DNA from: Candidatus Gastranaerophilales bacterium
GTDB taxonomy: Bacteria > Cyanobacteriota > Vampirovibrionia > Gastranaerophilales > Gastranaerophilaceae
Length of the DNA: 16,282 bases
Assembly: GCA_905235825.1 (NCBI GenBank)
Contig: CAJONH010000221.1
Coordinates: forward strand, 1-16,282
Reading direction: 5' to 3'
This document shows, in pieces, positions 1 through 7,845 of this stretch; position 1 is the stretch's first letter, and every line of letters begins with the position of its first letter. The translations under genes and the position numbers were made by a program. The notes under the pieces were generated by a model, which did no database searches, had not been told where the DNA came from, and saw only the letters and a program-made list of their open reading frames with translations.

Positions 1-54
1 GTTAAATTATTAATATTATAATGTCTTATCCGGACGATCATAAGGTGTAGGCGG

Positions 55-1272
55 TTATTCTTCCAATTTCCGTTCTTCCGGCACACCTTTATCTTCCTGT
101 GGTTTATTTTCATTTAAGAGCGGAGGGATAGAATCTCTGGTTTCTGCATTTACTATAGGTTTACCAAGCATTTTAGACAAATCCGTCATTTGGATGCCTG
201 CTTTTTCCAATCTTTCTCTGTCAGCATTCGTTATTTTACCGTCATTTGCATCAACCTGACTTATTATATCCACATTTTGTTTCACCTGTTCTTGCATTGC
301 ATCCGCTAATTCAGGCTGCCATCCTACATTTTGGAAAGTCTGCGACCAATTGCTTAAATCATCTTTTCCGTCTTTGAAATCTTTATATACACTTTCCCAA
401 TTTTGGTTTTTTACTTGAGCATCAACTTGCCCCTTCTGCTCATCAGTAAGTGCATTGTATTTTTCATCTAACTTTACTGTACCTAATTCACCTCCCTTTT
501 TTATTTGTGCAGGATCGGTGATTAATGTTAAAGTCGCATTTTTATTAATGGAGTATGCATTTGTTTTAACATTACGAGAAATATTTTCAGTTCCGTCTTC
601 TTGTGTCATTTTATTTTCAGTTATATTTGTAGAAACAAGGTAGTTATTTCCATCTTTATCCGTAAGCATTTTAATATAATTCTTTACGTTTTGTCCTTTT
701 TCATTTACATAACTTCTTCCATAAGCACCATTTTCGTATGTATAAATTCCATCTTCTTCACCGACTTTAAAGCCTAATTTCTTTAAAGTTTCATCAGAAG
801 TATCCCGTTCTGCTACAGTTATTCCGGAATCAGTACCCAAATGATCCAATACGTTTACACTGTCATAATTTTGGTGTTCATATTGATATCCGCCTTGATA
901 TCCGCCTCGATATCCGGAGTGTTTAACGTTATCTTCAAATTCATGCTGCATATCCCTGGCATATCTGTCAGCTTTTTTATTCGTCTCGCCGTTAACTTCT
1001 CTCATTGCTTGATCTGCAGTTGCCATCTGTGAATATTCTTGAACCTTATCGGCAACATATAAATTTCGCTGTCCTTCATCAGGTAAATAATTTGCCATAA
1101 ATTGAGCAAAATCTTCTTCAACATCAGCAAGGGGGGCATCTTTACCACTGTTATTCAGTCCTGAAAATAAATTATTTTTGACATTTTCCTCTAAGTCACT
1201 TACCAGGTGTTTTCGTTGAGTGTTTGTTGCAATTCCGCCGATTGTATTTTTTACTGAAAAATCTTCTGCCAT
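55..1272 (-). CDS. Hypothetical soluble protein with Gly-Tyr repeat and EF-hand-like loop
   Basis: I do not recognise this 405-residue protein. It is acidic, hydrophilic and Asn/Lys/Asp-rich, with no signal peptide or membrane segment, so it is probably cytoplasmic or exported by a non-Sec route. Visible landmarks are a Gly/Tyr/Gln repeat at residues 120-130 (GYRGGYQGGYQ), a probably beta-rich middle part (about 165-270) with short Asp/Gly turns such as TDKDGNN, a helical part (about 275-335), and a loop DANDGKITNADRERL at 341-355. That loop resembles an EF-hand or dockerin calcium loop but is one residue shorter than the 12-residue consensus. The C-terminal 25 residues are Pro/Glu/Lys-rich and probably disordered. 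The start is supported by AAGAGGT five bases upstream of the ATG. The gene is divergent from asd and has no visible operon partner; the 54 bases downstream hold no clear terminator. Confidence 0.8.
   Translation of the reverse strand: MAEDFSVKNTIGGIATNTQRKHLVSDLEENVKNNLFSGLNNSGKDAPLADVEEDFAQFMANYLPDEGQRNLYVADKVQEYSQMATADQAMREVNGETNKKADRYARDMQHEFEDNVKHSGYRGGYQGGYQYEHQNYDSVNVLDHLGTDSGITVAERDTSDETLKKLGFKVGEEDGIYTYENGAYGRSYVNEKGQNVKNYIKMLTDKDGNNYLVSTNITENKMTQEDGTENISRNVKTNAYSINKNATLTLITDPAQIKKGGELGTVKLDEKYNALTDEQKGQVDAQVKNQNWESVYKDFKDGKDDLSNWSQTFQNVGWQPELADAMQEQVKQNVDIISQVDANDGKITNADRERLEKAGIQMTDLSKMLGKPIVNAETRDSIPPLLNENKPQEDKGVPEERKLEE
885..920. repeat. Three tandem 12-bp units inside the hypothetical gene
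   Basis: Three adjacent 12-bp units begin GATATCCG at 885, 897 and 909. The first two differ only in the last base; the third diverges in its last four bases. On the coding (minus) strand they encode the Gly-Tyr-Arg/Gln repeat of the hypothetical protein. The unit length keeps frame, so copy number can vary without breaking the gene. Confidence 0.8.
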
Positions 1273-1400
1273 GTTTACCTCTTTTCTTTTTATATCATGC
1301 TTATCCTGACTGCAAATATGTCTTCGGCTTAATTTAGATATTTCTTTAGGATAATAGTAAAAAATTTACAAAAATTAATATTTGTCGTATTTGTCATTAC

Positions 1401-1429
1401 TTGTAATCATAATAATTTTATCAGATAAT
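1401..1429 (+). promoter_or_regulatory. Candidate promoter of asd-dapA
   Basis: TTGTAA at 1401-1406 and GATAAT at 1424-1429 are separated by 17 bp, matching sigma-70 -35/-10 spacing (4/6 and 5/6 consensus matches). Transcription would start near 1436, giving a leader of about 75 nt before asd. The 240-bp divergent gap 1273-1512 is very AT-rich, so chance matches are likely. I found no convincing promoter for the leftward gene at 1272. Confidence 0.35.
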
Positions 1430-1512
1430 TTAAGTGTATACTGATTATAGATAATAATGTGTTATTTATAAAATACTGAAAATATGAAAATGCAAAAGTA
1501 AGGAATTAAATT

Positions 1513-2529
1513 ATGAAAAAACCGGTATTGGCTGTTTTAGGTGCAACAGGTGTTGTTGGAAGAAACATACTTAAAATTTTGGAAGAAAATAATGTTGCGT
1601 ATGAAGATATTAAATTTCTTGCAAGTAAAAAAAGTGCAGGGAGTTCTATAGAGTTTAAAGGCAAAAGTTATACCGTTATAGAAGCAATTCCCGAGGCTTT
1701 TGAAGGTATCAATATTGTTTTGGCATCGGCAGGAGGTTCAACAAGTCTTGCTCTCGCACACGAAGCAGTTAAGCGTGGTGCAGTATATATTGATAACTCC
1801 AGTGCATTTCGTATGGAAAAAGATGTTCCGCTTGTTATTGCAGGTGTTAATGATGATGATATTAAAACTCATAACGGAATAATTGCAAATCCAAATTGCT
1901 CAACTTCACAATTAATGCTTGCATTAAAACCTTTACATGATTTTGCGGAAATAAAAAGAATGGTAGTAAGTACATATCAATCGGTATCGGGAGCAGGACT
2001 TGCCGCTATTAACGAGCTTAGAGAAAATACAATTGCAGTTAACGAAAACAGACCGTTTGAAAATGTTAAGTTTAAAAAACCTATAGCTTATAATTGTATT
2101 CCTCAGATAGATGATTTTTGCGATAACGGTTATACAAAAGAAGAAATGAAAGTAACTAATGAAACTCGCAAAATTCTTCACTTAAAGCCTGATACTCCAA
2201 TTTCCTGCACGGCAGTTCGTGTTCCCGTATTTATAGGACATTCGGAAGCTGTTACGGTTGAATTTGAAAAAGAATTATCTCCCGAAAAAGCTCGTGAACT
2301 GTTGGAAAATGCTTGGGGAGTAAAAGTTATTGATGATATAAAAAATTATGATTATCCGACTGCAGTTATGGCTGCAGGTACAAATCCCGTTTATGTCGGA
2401 AGAATTAGAAAAGATATAGCTTTTGATAATGCAATTTCTTTCTGGTGTGTTGCAGATAACCTTAGAATAGGTGCCGCATTAAATACAGTTCGAATTGCAG
2501 AAAAAGTTATAGAATTTCAAGCTTTTTAA
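1513..2529 (+). CDS. asd: Aspartate-semialdehyde dehydrogenase
   Basis: Catalyses NADPH-dependent reduction of L-4-aspartyl phosphate to L-aspartate 4-semialdehyde in the cytoplasm, the branch point to lysine/diaminopimelate and to threonine and methionine. The 338-residue length is normal for the family. The N-terminal Rossmann motif GATGVVG is at 10-16. The catalytic cysteine is C129 in NPNCSTSQ, with Q156 in STYQSVSGAG. R236 (AVRVPV) and H243 (GHSEAV) are the expected substrate-binding and catalytic residues. The start is fixed by AAGGAA at 1500-1505, seven bases before the ATG. dapA follows 61 bp downstream on the same strand, so the two probably form an operon for diaminopimelate and lysine synthesis. 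The product is also the co-substrate of the carboxyspermidine pathway to which the downstream nspC belongs. Confidence 0.97.
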   Translation: MKKPVLAVLGATGVVGRNILKILEENNVAYEDIKFLASKKSAGSSIEFKGKSYTVIEAIPEAFEGINIVLASAGGSTSLALAHEAVKRGAVYIDNSSAFRMEKDVPLVIAGVNDDDIKTHNGIIANPNCSTSQLMLALKPLHDFAEIKRMVVSTYQSVSGAGLAAINELRENTIAVNENRPFENVKFKKPIAYNCIPQIDDFCDNGYTKEEMKVTNETRKILHLKPDTPISCTAVRVPVFIGHSEAVTVEFEKELSPEKARELLENAWGVKVIDDIKNYDYPTAVMAAGTNPVYVGRIRKDIAFDNAISFWCVADNLRIGAALNTVRIAEKVIEFQAF

Positions 2530-2590
2530 TCGGTAAAATTAATTAAAAGAATAAATATCTTTTGAACAAAAAGAAAAAAGAGGTATAAAT

Positions 2591-3481
2591 ATGCGTTATA
2601 ATGCAGGTGAAGTAATTACTGCAATGATAACTCCATTTAATGAGGATTTATCTGTTGATTATAAATCTTTTGAAAAATTGATAGAGCATCTTATAGAAAC
2701 AGGCTCTGATGCAATTCTTGTTGCCGGAACAACAGGTGAAACACCGACTTTGACTCACGAAGAAGAAGCTCAGATGTTTGAATTTGTCAAAAAAACAGTA
2801 AACGGCAGAGTAAAATTAATTATGGGAGCAGGTTCAAACTGCACGGAAACAGCCGTAAAATCTTCAATAAAAGCTCAAGAAGCGGGTGCTGATGCAATTC
2901 TTACCGTTGTGCCGTATTACAATAAGCCTTCGCAAAAAGGAATGTATGAACATTTCAGCTCAATTGCAAAATCTGTAGATTTACCGATAATTTTGTATAA
3001 TATTCCGGGAAGAACCGGAGTTAATATGCAGCCTGCTACAATTGCAAAATTAGCTGATGAGTTTAAAAATATTGCAGCAGTTAAACAAAGTAATGCAGAT
3101 TTAGATTTAATCAGTGAAATAAAAATGCTTTCACCTGATGATTTTCTTATATATTCAGGCGATGATTCATTAACACTTCCGATGATTAGTCTTGGGGCTT
3201 ACGGTGTAATCAGTGTTGCTTCTCATATTGCAGGCAGAGAAATAAAAGAAATGATTAAACTTTTTAAATCCGGTAAAATTAATGAAGCTCTTAGAATGCA
3301 CATTCAGTTATATCCTATGTTTAAGAAGATATTTATGGCTCCGAATCCTGTTCCGATTAAAGCAGCTCTAGCAGAAGCAGGAATTATTAAAGAGTTTGTA
3401 AGAAAACCGCTTGTAACTCTCGATAAGCAGGAAAAGTCGGAACTAATGCGGATTGCAGGCAAATATTGCAATAAATTATAA
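2591..3481 (+). CDS. dapA: 4-hydroxy-tetrahydrodipicolinate synthase
   Basis: Condenses pyruvate with aspartate semialdehyde, the committed step to diaminopimelate (peptidoglycan) and lysine; a cytoplasmic TIM-barrel enzyme, typically a tetramer. The 296-residue length is typical. The active-site residues are visible: T47/T48 in GTTGE, Y136 and R141 in LYNIPGRTG, and the Schiff-base lysine K165 in AAVKQS. Y110 in the PYYNKPSQ loop and the GVISVASH segment (205-212) also fit. By an ungapped comparison with the E. coli enzyme from memory, the allosteric lysine-site positions H56 and E84 correspond to E59 and T87 here, so feedback inhibition by lysine may be weak. An AAGAGGT site at 2578-2584 sets the start. 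It lies 61 bp after asd and converges on the glycosyltransferase operon, with only 36 bp between the two stop codons. Confidence 0.97.
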   Translation: MRYNAGEVITAMITPFNEDLSVDYKSFEKLIEHLIETGSDAILVAGTTGETPTLTHEEEAQMFEFVKKTVNGRVKLIMGAGSNCTETAVKSSIKAQEAGADAILTVVPYYNKPSQKGMYEHFSSIAKSVDLPIILYNIPGRTGVNMQPATIAKLADEFKNIAAVKQSNADLDLISEIKMLSPDDFLIYSGDDSLTLPMISLGAYGVISVASHIAGREIKEMIKLFKSGKINEALRMHIQLYPMFKKIFMAPNPVPIKAALAEAGIIKEFVRKPLVTLDKQEKSELMRIAGKYCNKL

Positions 3482-3491
3482 TATATTAAGA

Positions 3492-3520
3492 AATCTAATA
3501 CGGTTTCGCAATTTATTTTA
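3492..3520 (-). repeat. Left arm of imperfect 29-bp inverted repeat bracketing the GT operon
   Basis: Read on the minus strand, this is TAAAATA-AA-TTGCGAAACC-GT-ATTAGATT. It starts at the stop codon of the last glycosyltransferase (3518-3520) and fills most of the 36-bp gap to dapA. It matches the arm at 7846-7874 at 25 of 29 positions, in inverted orientation. The conserved blocks are 7, 10 and 8 bp, separated by two variable dinucleotides. Confidence 0.6.
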
Positions 3521-5035
3521 GAAATTTATGTTTTTTAAATCAGGATATTTACTGCTGAGAATGTTATATTCGTCCTTAGATAAATTTGTATCTTTTAACG
3601 ATTGTACCATTGCATCATAATATTCTTTTTTATATTCATCTTTTATCATTCCATAATAATAAAGAAGATTATGAATTTTGTAAGTCAAAAAATCGTTTCT
3701 TAGAGTATCAAAAGTATTTGTTTCTTTCATTATATTTTCAACGATATCGAAAATTTTTATATGGTCAATTAATCGGCGGTTATTATCAGTTAAAACGGAA
3801 CCTTCACGATTAAATCTGTATACATATAATTTTTCACGTATAAAAAATATTCTTTTTGCAGTTAAAAGTGCTGCAAATATGACTTTATGGTCTTCAAAAT
3901 CAAGACCTTCCGCAAAATCAATATTATTATCATCAAAAAGTTTTTTAGTATAAAGTTTATTCCATACGCACATAGGATACTGAAACGGAGATAAATCTTT
4001 CCAATTAAAAACTTTATTATCAATAACATTTTTAAAATTATCATCAATAAAATAAGGGAATGGTGCATTTATTGCATTTTTTTCATCGTAGCCGTCAGGC
4101 ATGCACATTGCAATATCCAAATTTTTTTCTTTGATTTCATTATAAAGTTTTTCAAACATATCCGGTTTTACCCAGTCATCAGGGTCAACAAAGCCTATGC
4201 ATTCTCCCTTTGCAAGTCTTAAACCGTCATTTCTTGCTGCCCCCGTTCCTTTATTTGATTTATGTACAACTTTAATACGAAAATCTTTTTGTTTATATTC
4301 TTCTAAAATATCGTAGCAATCATCAGTCGAACCATCGTCAATACATATAATTTCTATATCGCTTAATGTCTGATTTATAAGACTGTCAAGTGATTGCCTG
4401 AGATATTTACCGACATTATATACGGGAAGTATAACGGATACCTTTGGATTTTCGCACGTATTTAACTTATATGCTTCATTTTCATCGTTAGTCGTATCAG
4501 CGTTTTTTTTAAATCTTTCAAAAAAGACAAATTTATTTCCAATTTTATTACGTAATCTTATTAATTTTTTGAACGGTCTTATTTGTTCTTCATATAATTT
4601 TTTCTGTTCTTCAATGAAAGTATTGAATGTTTCTTCCTGAATTTGTAATTCATTTTTTAATTTTTGAATTTCGGCTTCGTATTGATTTTTTATTTGAGCA
4701 AGTTTTTCTTCGAGATTATTTATATGCCAATTTTCGGTTTCTTTTTGTCTTTTTTTTATTTCTTCTTCGTACCAGTTTTTTTGTGAATTAAGCTGTTCTT
4801 CATAGTATGATTTTAATTTTTGATTATCTTCACTACATTTAACATTATAATATGATGTAACTTCCTCTTTCGCCCATTTAACTTTGTTTTCGAGTTCAAG
4901 CCTCATTTTCTCTTTATAGTAGTCAAATTCGGACTGCAGAACCTGAATTTTACTTTCGTAAAATTTTCTCTGTGCTTCATATTTTTTTTGAAATTCTCTT
5001 TCGAGCTTCATTAAAAGTTCATCATTACGAGCCAT
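3518..5035 (-). CDS. Family 2 glycosyltransferase with N-terminal coiled coil
   Basis: A 505-residue protein in two parts. Residues 1-155 are a long charged coiled coil rich in Glu, Lys, Gln and Tyr/Trp (for example WYEEEIKKRQKETENW), followed by a basic stretch (154-178: RPFKKLIRLRNKIGNK, then FFERFKKN) that could lie on the membrane surface. Residues 197-420 are a GT-A, GT2-type domain: VSVILPVYN, DDGSTD (233-238), GTGAARNDG, the metal motif as DPDD (284-287) and a probable catalytic-base region FEDHK (380-384). GT2 enzymes transfer a sugar from a nucleotide-sugar donor; donor and acceptor cannot be told here. No transmembrane helix is obvious, so it is probably cytoplasmic or peripheral. 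It is the third gene of the operon, starting 7 bp after the second gene's stop; its weak AGG signal overlaps that stop codon (TAGG). Confidence 0.92.
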   Translation of the reverse strand: MARNDELLMKLEREFQKKYEAQRKFYESKIQVLQSEFDYYKEKMRLELENKVKWAKEEVTSYYNVKCSEDNQKLKSYYEEQLNSQKNWYEEEIKKRQKETENWHINNLEEKLAQIKNQYEAEIQKLKNELQIQEETFNTFIEEQKKLYEEQIRPFKKLIRLRNKIGNKFVFFERFKKNADTTNDENEAYKLNTCENPKVSVILPVYNVGKYLRQSLDSLINQTLSDIEIICIDDGSTDDCYDILEEYKQKDFRIKVVHKSNKGTGAARNDGLRLAKGECIGFVDPDDWVKPDMFEKLYNEIKEKNLDIAMCMPDGYDEKNAINAPFPYFIDDNFKNVIDNKVFNWKDLSPFQYPMCVWNKLYTKKLFDDNNIDFAEGLDFEDHKVIFAALLTAKRIFFIREKLYVYRFNREGSVLTDNNRRLIDHIKIFDIVENIMKETNTFDTLRNDFLTYKIHNLLYYYGMIKDEYKKEYYDAMVQSLKDTNLSKDEYNILSSKYPDLKNINF

Positions 5036-5042
5036 AAGCGAC

Positions 5043-6530
5043 CTAATTTTTCTTTAATATTTTACCTATTTTATTTTTAAGCTGTTCTCTTTTTTTATAG
5101 AATTTTAATAATATTTTAACCAATAAATATTTATTTTCATAATAATCTTTTTGTTTTATGAAGGACTCCTGATAATGCTGCCGCTGTTCTTCAAGTTTCC
5201 ATTCGTAATCGGCTGTAAGTTTTTCCCTCACCTGCCTAACCGATTCAGCCTGCCATGATTTAAGGTCAAACTCCTGTCTTGTAAGTTTTTCTTGAAATTC
5301 ATCATATATTTGTTTTAATTCAAAATCTTTTTCCGCCTTCATAAAAATATATTGTTCATCTATAGCAGCTTTTACTGATTCTGCTACGGTTTTTTCAGTA
5401 TGTTCTTTCCACCATTCGATTATTTTTTCTTTTTCTTCTTCTTTTTCAATTTTAAATTGTTCAAGATAGTCTTTAATTGCCTTAATATCAAGACTGCATC
5501 TGTATTCGGTATCTTTAATTTTTTGATTTGCGGTTTTATATTTTTCTATTAAAAATTTCCAAAAATCTAAATACGAACCGTTTACAATTGCATCAAACTC
5601 ATCTCTGCAATAACTTTTTAGAGAAAGGACTTCCCTATCTTCTTCCGTTATTGTTTCATTAATTTTTATGAAAAATTCTTTCATATTTTTATAATAGTCC
5701 TGATAATATTTTTCCTCTAAAAGAGTGTATCTGTGAAAAATATCATCAATAATCCAGCTTATGATTTCGGATTTTTTTTCGGGGAAAAATTCTGCTTTTT
5801 GCAGAATATTCCATGTTAATTCAACCATTGGTATTCTGTCATAAACTTTTTTATCGGAGTTTTTCATAGTTGAAAATCTGCGATTTTGCCTGTAAAAATA
5901 AAGATTTTCATTTACTATATTTATTTTTTGAGCTTTTATGAATGTTTCCATTGAATAAGGTAAATCTTCATAAATAAATCCTTCTTGAAATTTGATATTA
6001 TTATCAAGAAGAAAATCATGCCTGTATATTTTATTCCACAAAACGGCAGGATTACTTAAAATAATATCTTTTGCAGCATCTGCGTTAAAAACATCATTTT
6101 TAAATTTTTCAAAAGATTTTAATCCGTAATAATCATCTGTATAGAATTTCTGTTCAATATCATCATATAATTCGGCACCGCACATTGTAATATCGGAATT
6201 ACTTTTTTTTGCAGAATTATACATTTTTTCAAACATATCAAGACTGCACCAGTCATCACTGTCAACATAACCTATATATTCGCCTGAAGCAACTTCAAGT
6301 CCTATATTTCTCGCATAAGACTGCCCCGAAAGAATTTCGGTATTTAAAAGAATTATACGATTATCATGCTCAATATAATTTTGTACTATTTCTTTTGAAG
6401 CATCGGTGCTTGCATCGTTAACACAGATGATTTCAATATCTTCTAGTGATTGATACATAAGCGTTGTAAGACATTTGGAAATATATTTTTCAACATTATG
6501 AAACGGTACTATTATTGATACTTTAGTCAT
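5043..6530 (-). CDS. Family 2 glycosyltransferase with C-terminal coiled coil
   Basis: A 495-residue protein. The GT-A/GT2 domain covers about residues 1-230: VSIIVPFHN, VNDASTD (37-43), GQSYARNIG, the metal motif DSDD (90-93) and a probable catalytic-base segment YEDLPYS (188-194). A helical linker follows, then from about residue 335 a charged coiled coil (EEEKEKIIEWWKEHTEK and so on) ending in a hydrophobic and basic tail, LLVKILLKFYKKREQLKNK. This tail resembles the end of the coil in the next gene (both have an FI..QK..YE block, then [RK]NKIG). Probably peripheral and cytoplasmic; substrate unknown. Its ATG overlaps the 3' end of the upstream glycosyltransferase by 8 bp (ATGACTAA), and GGAG lies 13 bases upstream, so translation of the two is probably coupled. 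Confidence 0.93.
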   Translation of the reverse strand: MTKVSIIVPFHNVEKYISKCLTTLMYQSLEDIEIICVNDASTDASKEIVQNYIEHDNRIILLNTEILSGQSYARNIGLEVASGEYIGYVDSDDWCSLDMFEKMYNSAKKSNSDITMCGAELYDDIEQKFYTDDYYGLKSFEKFKNDVFNADAAKDIILSNPAVLWNKIYRHDFLLDNNIKFQEGFIYEDLPYSMETFIKAQKINIVNENLYFYRQNRRFSTMKNSDKKVYDRIPMVELTWNILQKAEFFPEKKSEIISWIIDDIFHRYTLLEEKYYQDYYKNMKEFFIKINETITEEDREVLSLKSYCRDEFDAIVNGSYLDFWKFLIEKYKTANQKIKDTEYRCSLDIKAIKDYLEQFKIEKEEEKEKIIEWWKEHTEKTVAESVKAAIDEQYIFMKAEKDFELKQIYDEFQEKLTRQEFDLKSWQAESVRQVREKLTADYEWKLEEQRQHYQESFIKQKDYYENKYLLVKILLKFYKKREQLKNKIGKILKKN

Positions 6531-7731
6531 CTTCGTTAAACTTCTCCAATTCGGAATATTTAAATGTGAAATCGAATTTTATTTTTTTAAATATTCGTAC
6601 ATAAATTTTATCATTATTGTAATAAATATCCAAAATTTTTGGGTGTTTTTTGAATTTAAGGATATGTTTTTTATACTTGAGGAAATAGAAACCGTCTTCT
6701 TTATATAAAATTTCCATTATTTTATACATAGATTTTATTTTAAATTTTTGTTTTTCGTAGTATTTTATATCACCCGTAATCAAATTTTTAAATAAAAAAT
6801 AATTATACCTGAATTTTCCTCTTACTTTATTTTCGAGAGCGGAAGCCTCTGAAATAAGAGAACTTTCGCTTATTAATTTATCGGCAAATGCCTTTTTATA
6901 TTTGGAATTGAGATGTTCAAAACGAAATATAAAATCTTCAGCTTTTTTTCTGAAAAAAGTATATCGGATTTCTTCAAAATCATCTAAATCTTTAATTTTA
7001 TTAAACATAATTTCAGAAACATCAATAACATCAAGGAACTGTTCTCCCGCCCTTTGAATAATTGAATTTTTACGGTTTATCCTATAATAATAAAGAAAAT
7101 CTCTAACAATTGAAACATTTTGTGTTTTGAAAAATATGGTGAAGAAAAACGGGCCGTCCTCAAAAATAAGTCCGTCAGGAAATACTGCATTATATTTTTC
7201 TATTAAACTGCGTCGATACAGCTTATTCCATGCCATAACACAAACATCCATAATAAAAGGTTTTGTTTCTTTATAAGAAAAAGAAACACCGTCAAAGGTT
7301 TTATCAAAAAATTCCAGTGTATAATAAGGATTTGAATCATCATTCGTCTGTTTTATTTCATCAAACTGATGAACCGCACAGATTGAAATATCACTGTTTG
7401 TATCTTGAATACTTTTATAAAGTTTTTCAAGGAATGTTTTATCAACCCAATCATCAGAATCAATAAAGCTGAAAAATTCTCCCTGAGCAGCTTTCATACC
7501 TGCATTGCGTGCGGAAGACAAACCGCCGTTTTCTTTATCAACAATTTTAATTCTGCAATCCCTCTTTTGATATTCCTCTAAAATTTTTCTTGAATTATCA
7601 GTCGAACCGTCATTAACACAAATAACTTCAAAATAGGGAAAAGTCTGGCTTAGAATGCTGTCTAAACACTGTTTTATATAATCTTGAACATTATAAACCG
7701 GAACTATTACCGATATTAAAGGTTTTTTCAT
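6523..7731 (-). CDS. Family 2 glycosyltransferase
   Basis: First gene of the three-glycosyltransferase operon, 402 residues. Residues 5-220 form a GT-A/GT2 domain with ISVIVPVYN, VNDGSTD (39-45), NGGLSSARNAG, the metal motif DSDD (91-94) and a probable catalytic-base region FEDGPFF (190-196). MAWNKLYRR (167-174) matches the WNKIYR and WNKLYTK segments of its two neighbours, so the three are paralogous. The C-terminal 150 residues are Lys/Phe/Tyr-rich and basic (FKIKSMYKI, KHILKFKKH) with no long coil, unlike the other two. It probably builds a surface glycan or glycosylates a protein; donor and acceptor are unknown. AAAAAAGGCAG upstream serves as ribosome site, and that motif is duplicated 34 bp further upstream. 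The start matches the usual family N-terminus (MKKPLISVIVPVYN). Confidence 0.94.
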   Translation of the reverse strand: MKKPLISVIVPVYNVQDYIKQCLDSILSQTFPYFEVICVNDGSTDNSRKILEEYQKRDCRIKIVDKENGGLSSARNAGMKAAQGEFFSFIDSDDWVDKTFLEKLYKSIQDTNSDISICAVHQFDEIKQTNDDSNPYYTLEFFDKTFDGVSFSYKETKPFIMDVCVMAWNKLYRRSLIEKYNAVFPDGLIFEDGPFFFTIFFKTQNVSIVRDFLYYYRINRKNSIIQRAGEQFLDVIDVSEIMFNKIKDLDDFEEIRYTFFRKKAEDFIFRFEHLNSKYKKAFADKLISESSLISEASALENKVRGKFRYNYFLFKNLITGDIKYYEKQKFKIKSMYKIMEILYKEDGFYFLKYKKHILKFKKHPKILDIYYNNDKIYVRIFKKIKFDFTFKYSELEKFNEDD

Positions 7732-7764
7732 TTATCTGCCTTTTTTACAGCTTTTATGGAACAT
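7732..7764 (-). other. Possible 10-codon leader ORF before the first GT
   Basis: On the minus strand ATG (7764-7762) opens a frame, MFHKSCKKGR, whose TAA (7734-7732) directly abuts the ATG of the first glycosyltransferase in the same frame. It has its own copy of the AAAAAAGGCAGATA ribosome site. It may be a translated upstream ORF or simply the by-product of duplicating the ribosome site. Confidence 0.25.
7733..7747 (-). repeat. 15-bp direct repeat, copy 1 (ribosome site of first GT)
   Basis: The minus strand reads TAAAAAAGGCAGATA and carries the AAGG-type Shine-Dalgarno of the glycosyltransferase starting at 7731. An identical copy lies at 7767-7781. Confidence 0.75.
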
Positions 7765-7766
7765 AC

Positions 7767-7781
7767 TATCTGCCTTTTTTA
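7767..7781 (-). repeat. 15-bp direct repeat, copy 2
   Basis: An exact copy of 7733-7747, offset by 34 bp. On the minus strand it is followed, after GT, by the ATG of the 10-codon leader frame, so it has ribosome-site spacing of its own. Confidence 0.75.
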
Positions 7782-7845
7782 TTTTATCATACATATTTTA
7801 AATTTGATTTACAGTATTTAAAGCATATATTAAATACAATAAGGA

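Noticed and set aside
1273..1512. Lysine riboswitch or other RNA element upstream of asd
   Set aside because: The gap is almost pure A/T and lacks the GC-rich paired stems of a lysine riboswitch; I see nothing conserved in it beyond a candidate promoter.
3482..3517. Possible terminator between dapA and the convergent glycosyltransferase
   Set aside because: No stable GC-containing hairpin followed by a T-run is present on either strand; the gap is mostly the left arm of the inverted repeat.
5036..5042. Frameshift splitting one GT-coil-GT gene into two
   Set aside because: Both coding frames end and start cleanly with normal domains, and there is a stop codon plus a 7-bp gap. A recent sequencing frameshift does not explain the two similar coils, although an ancient fission remains possible.
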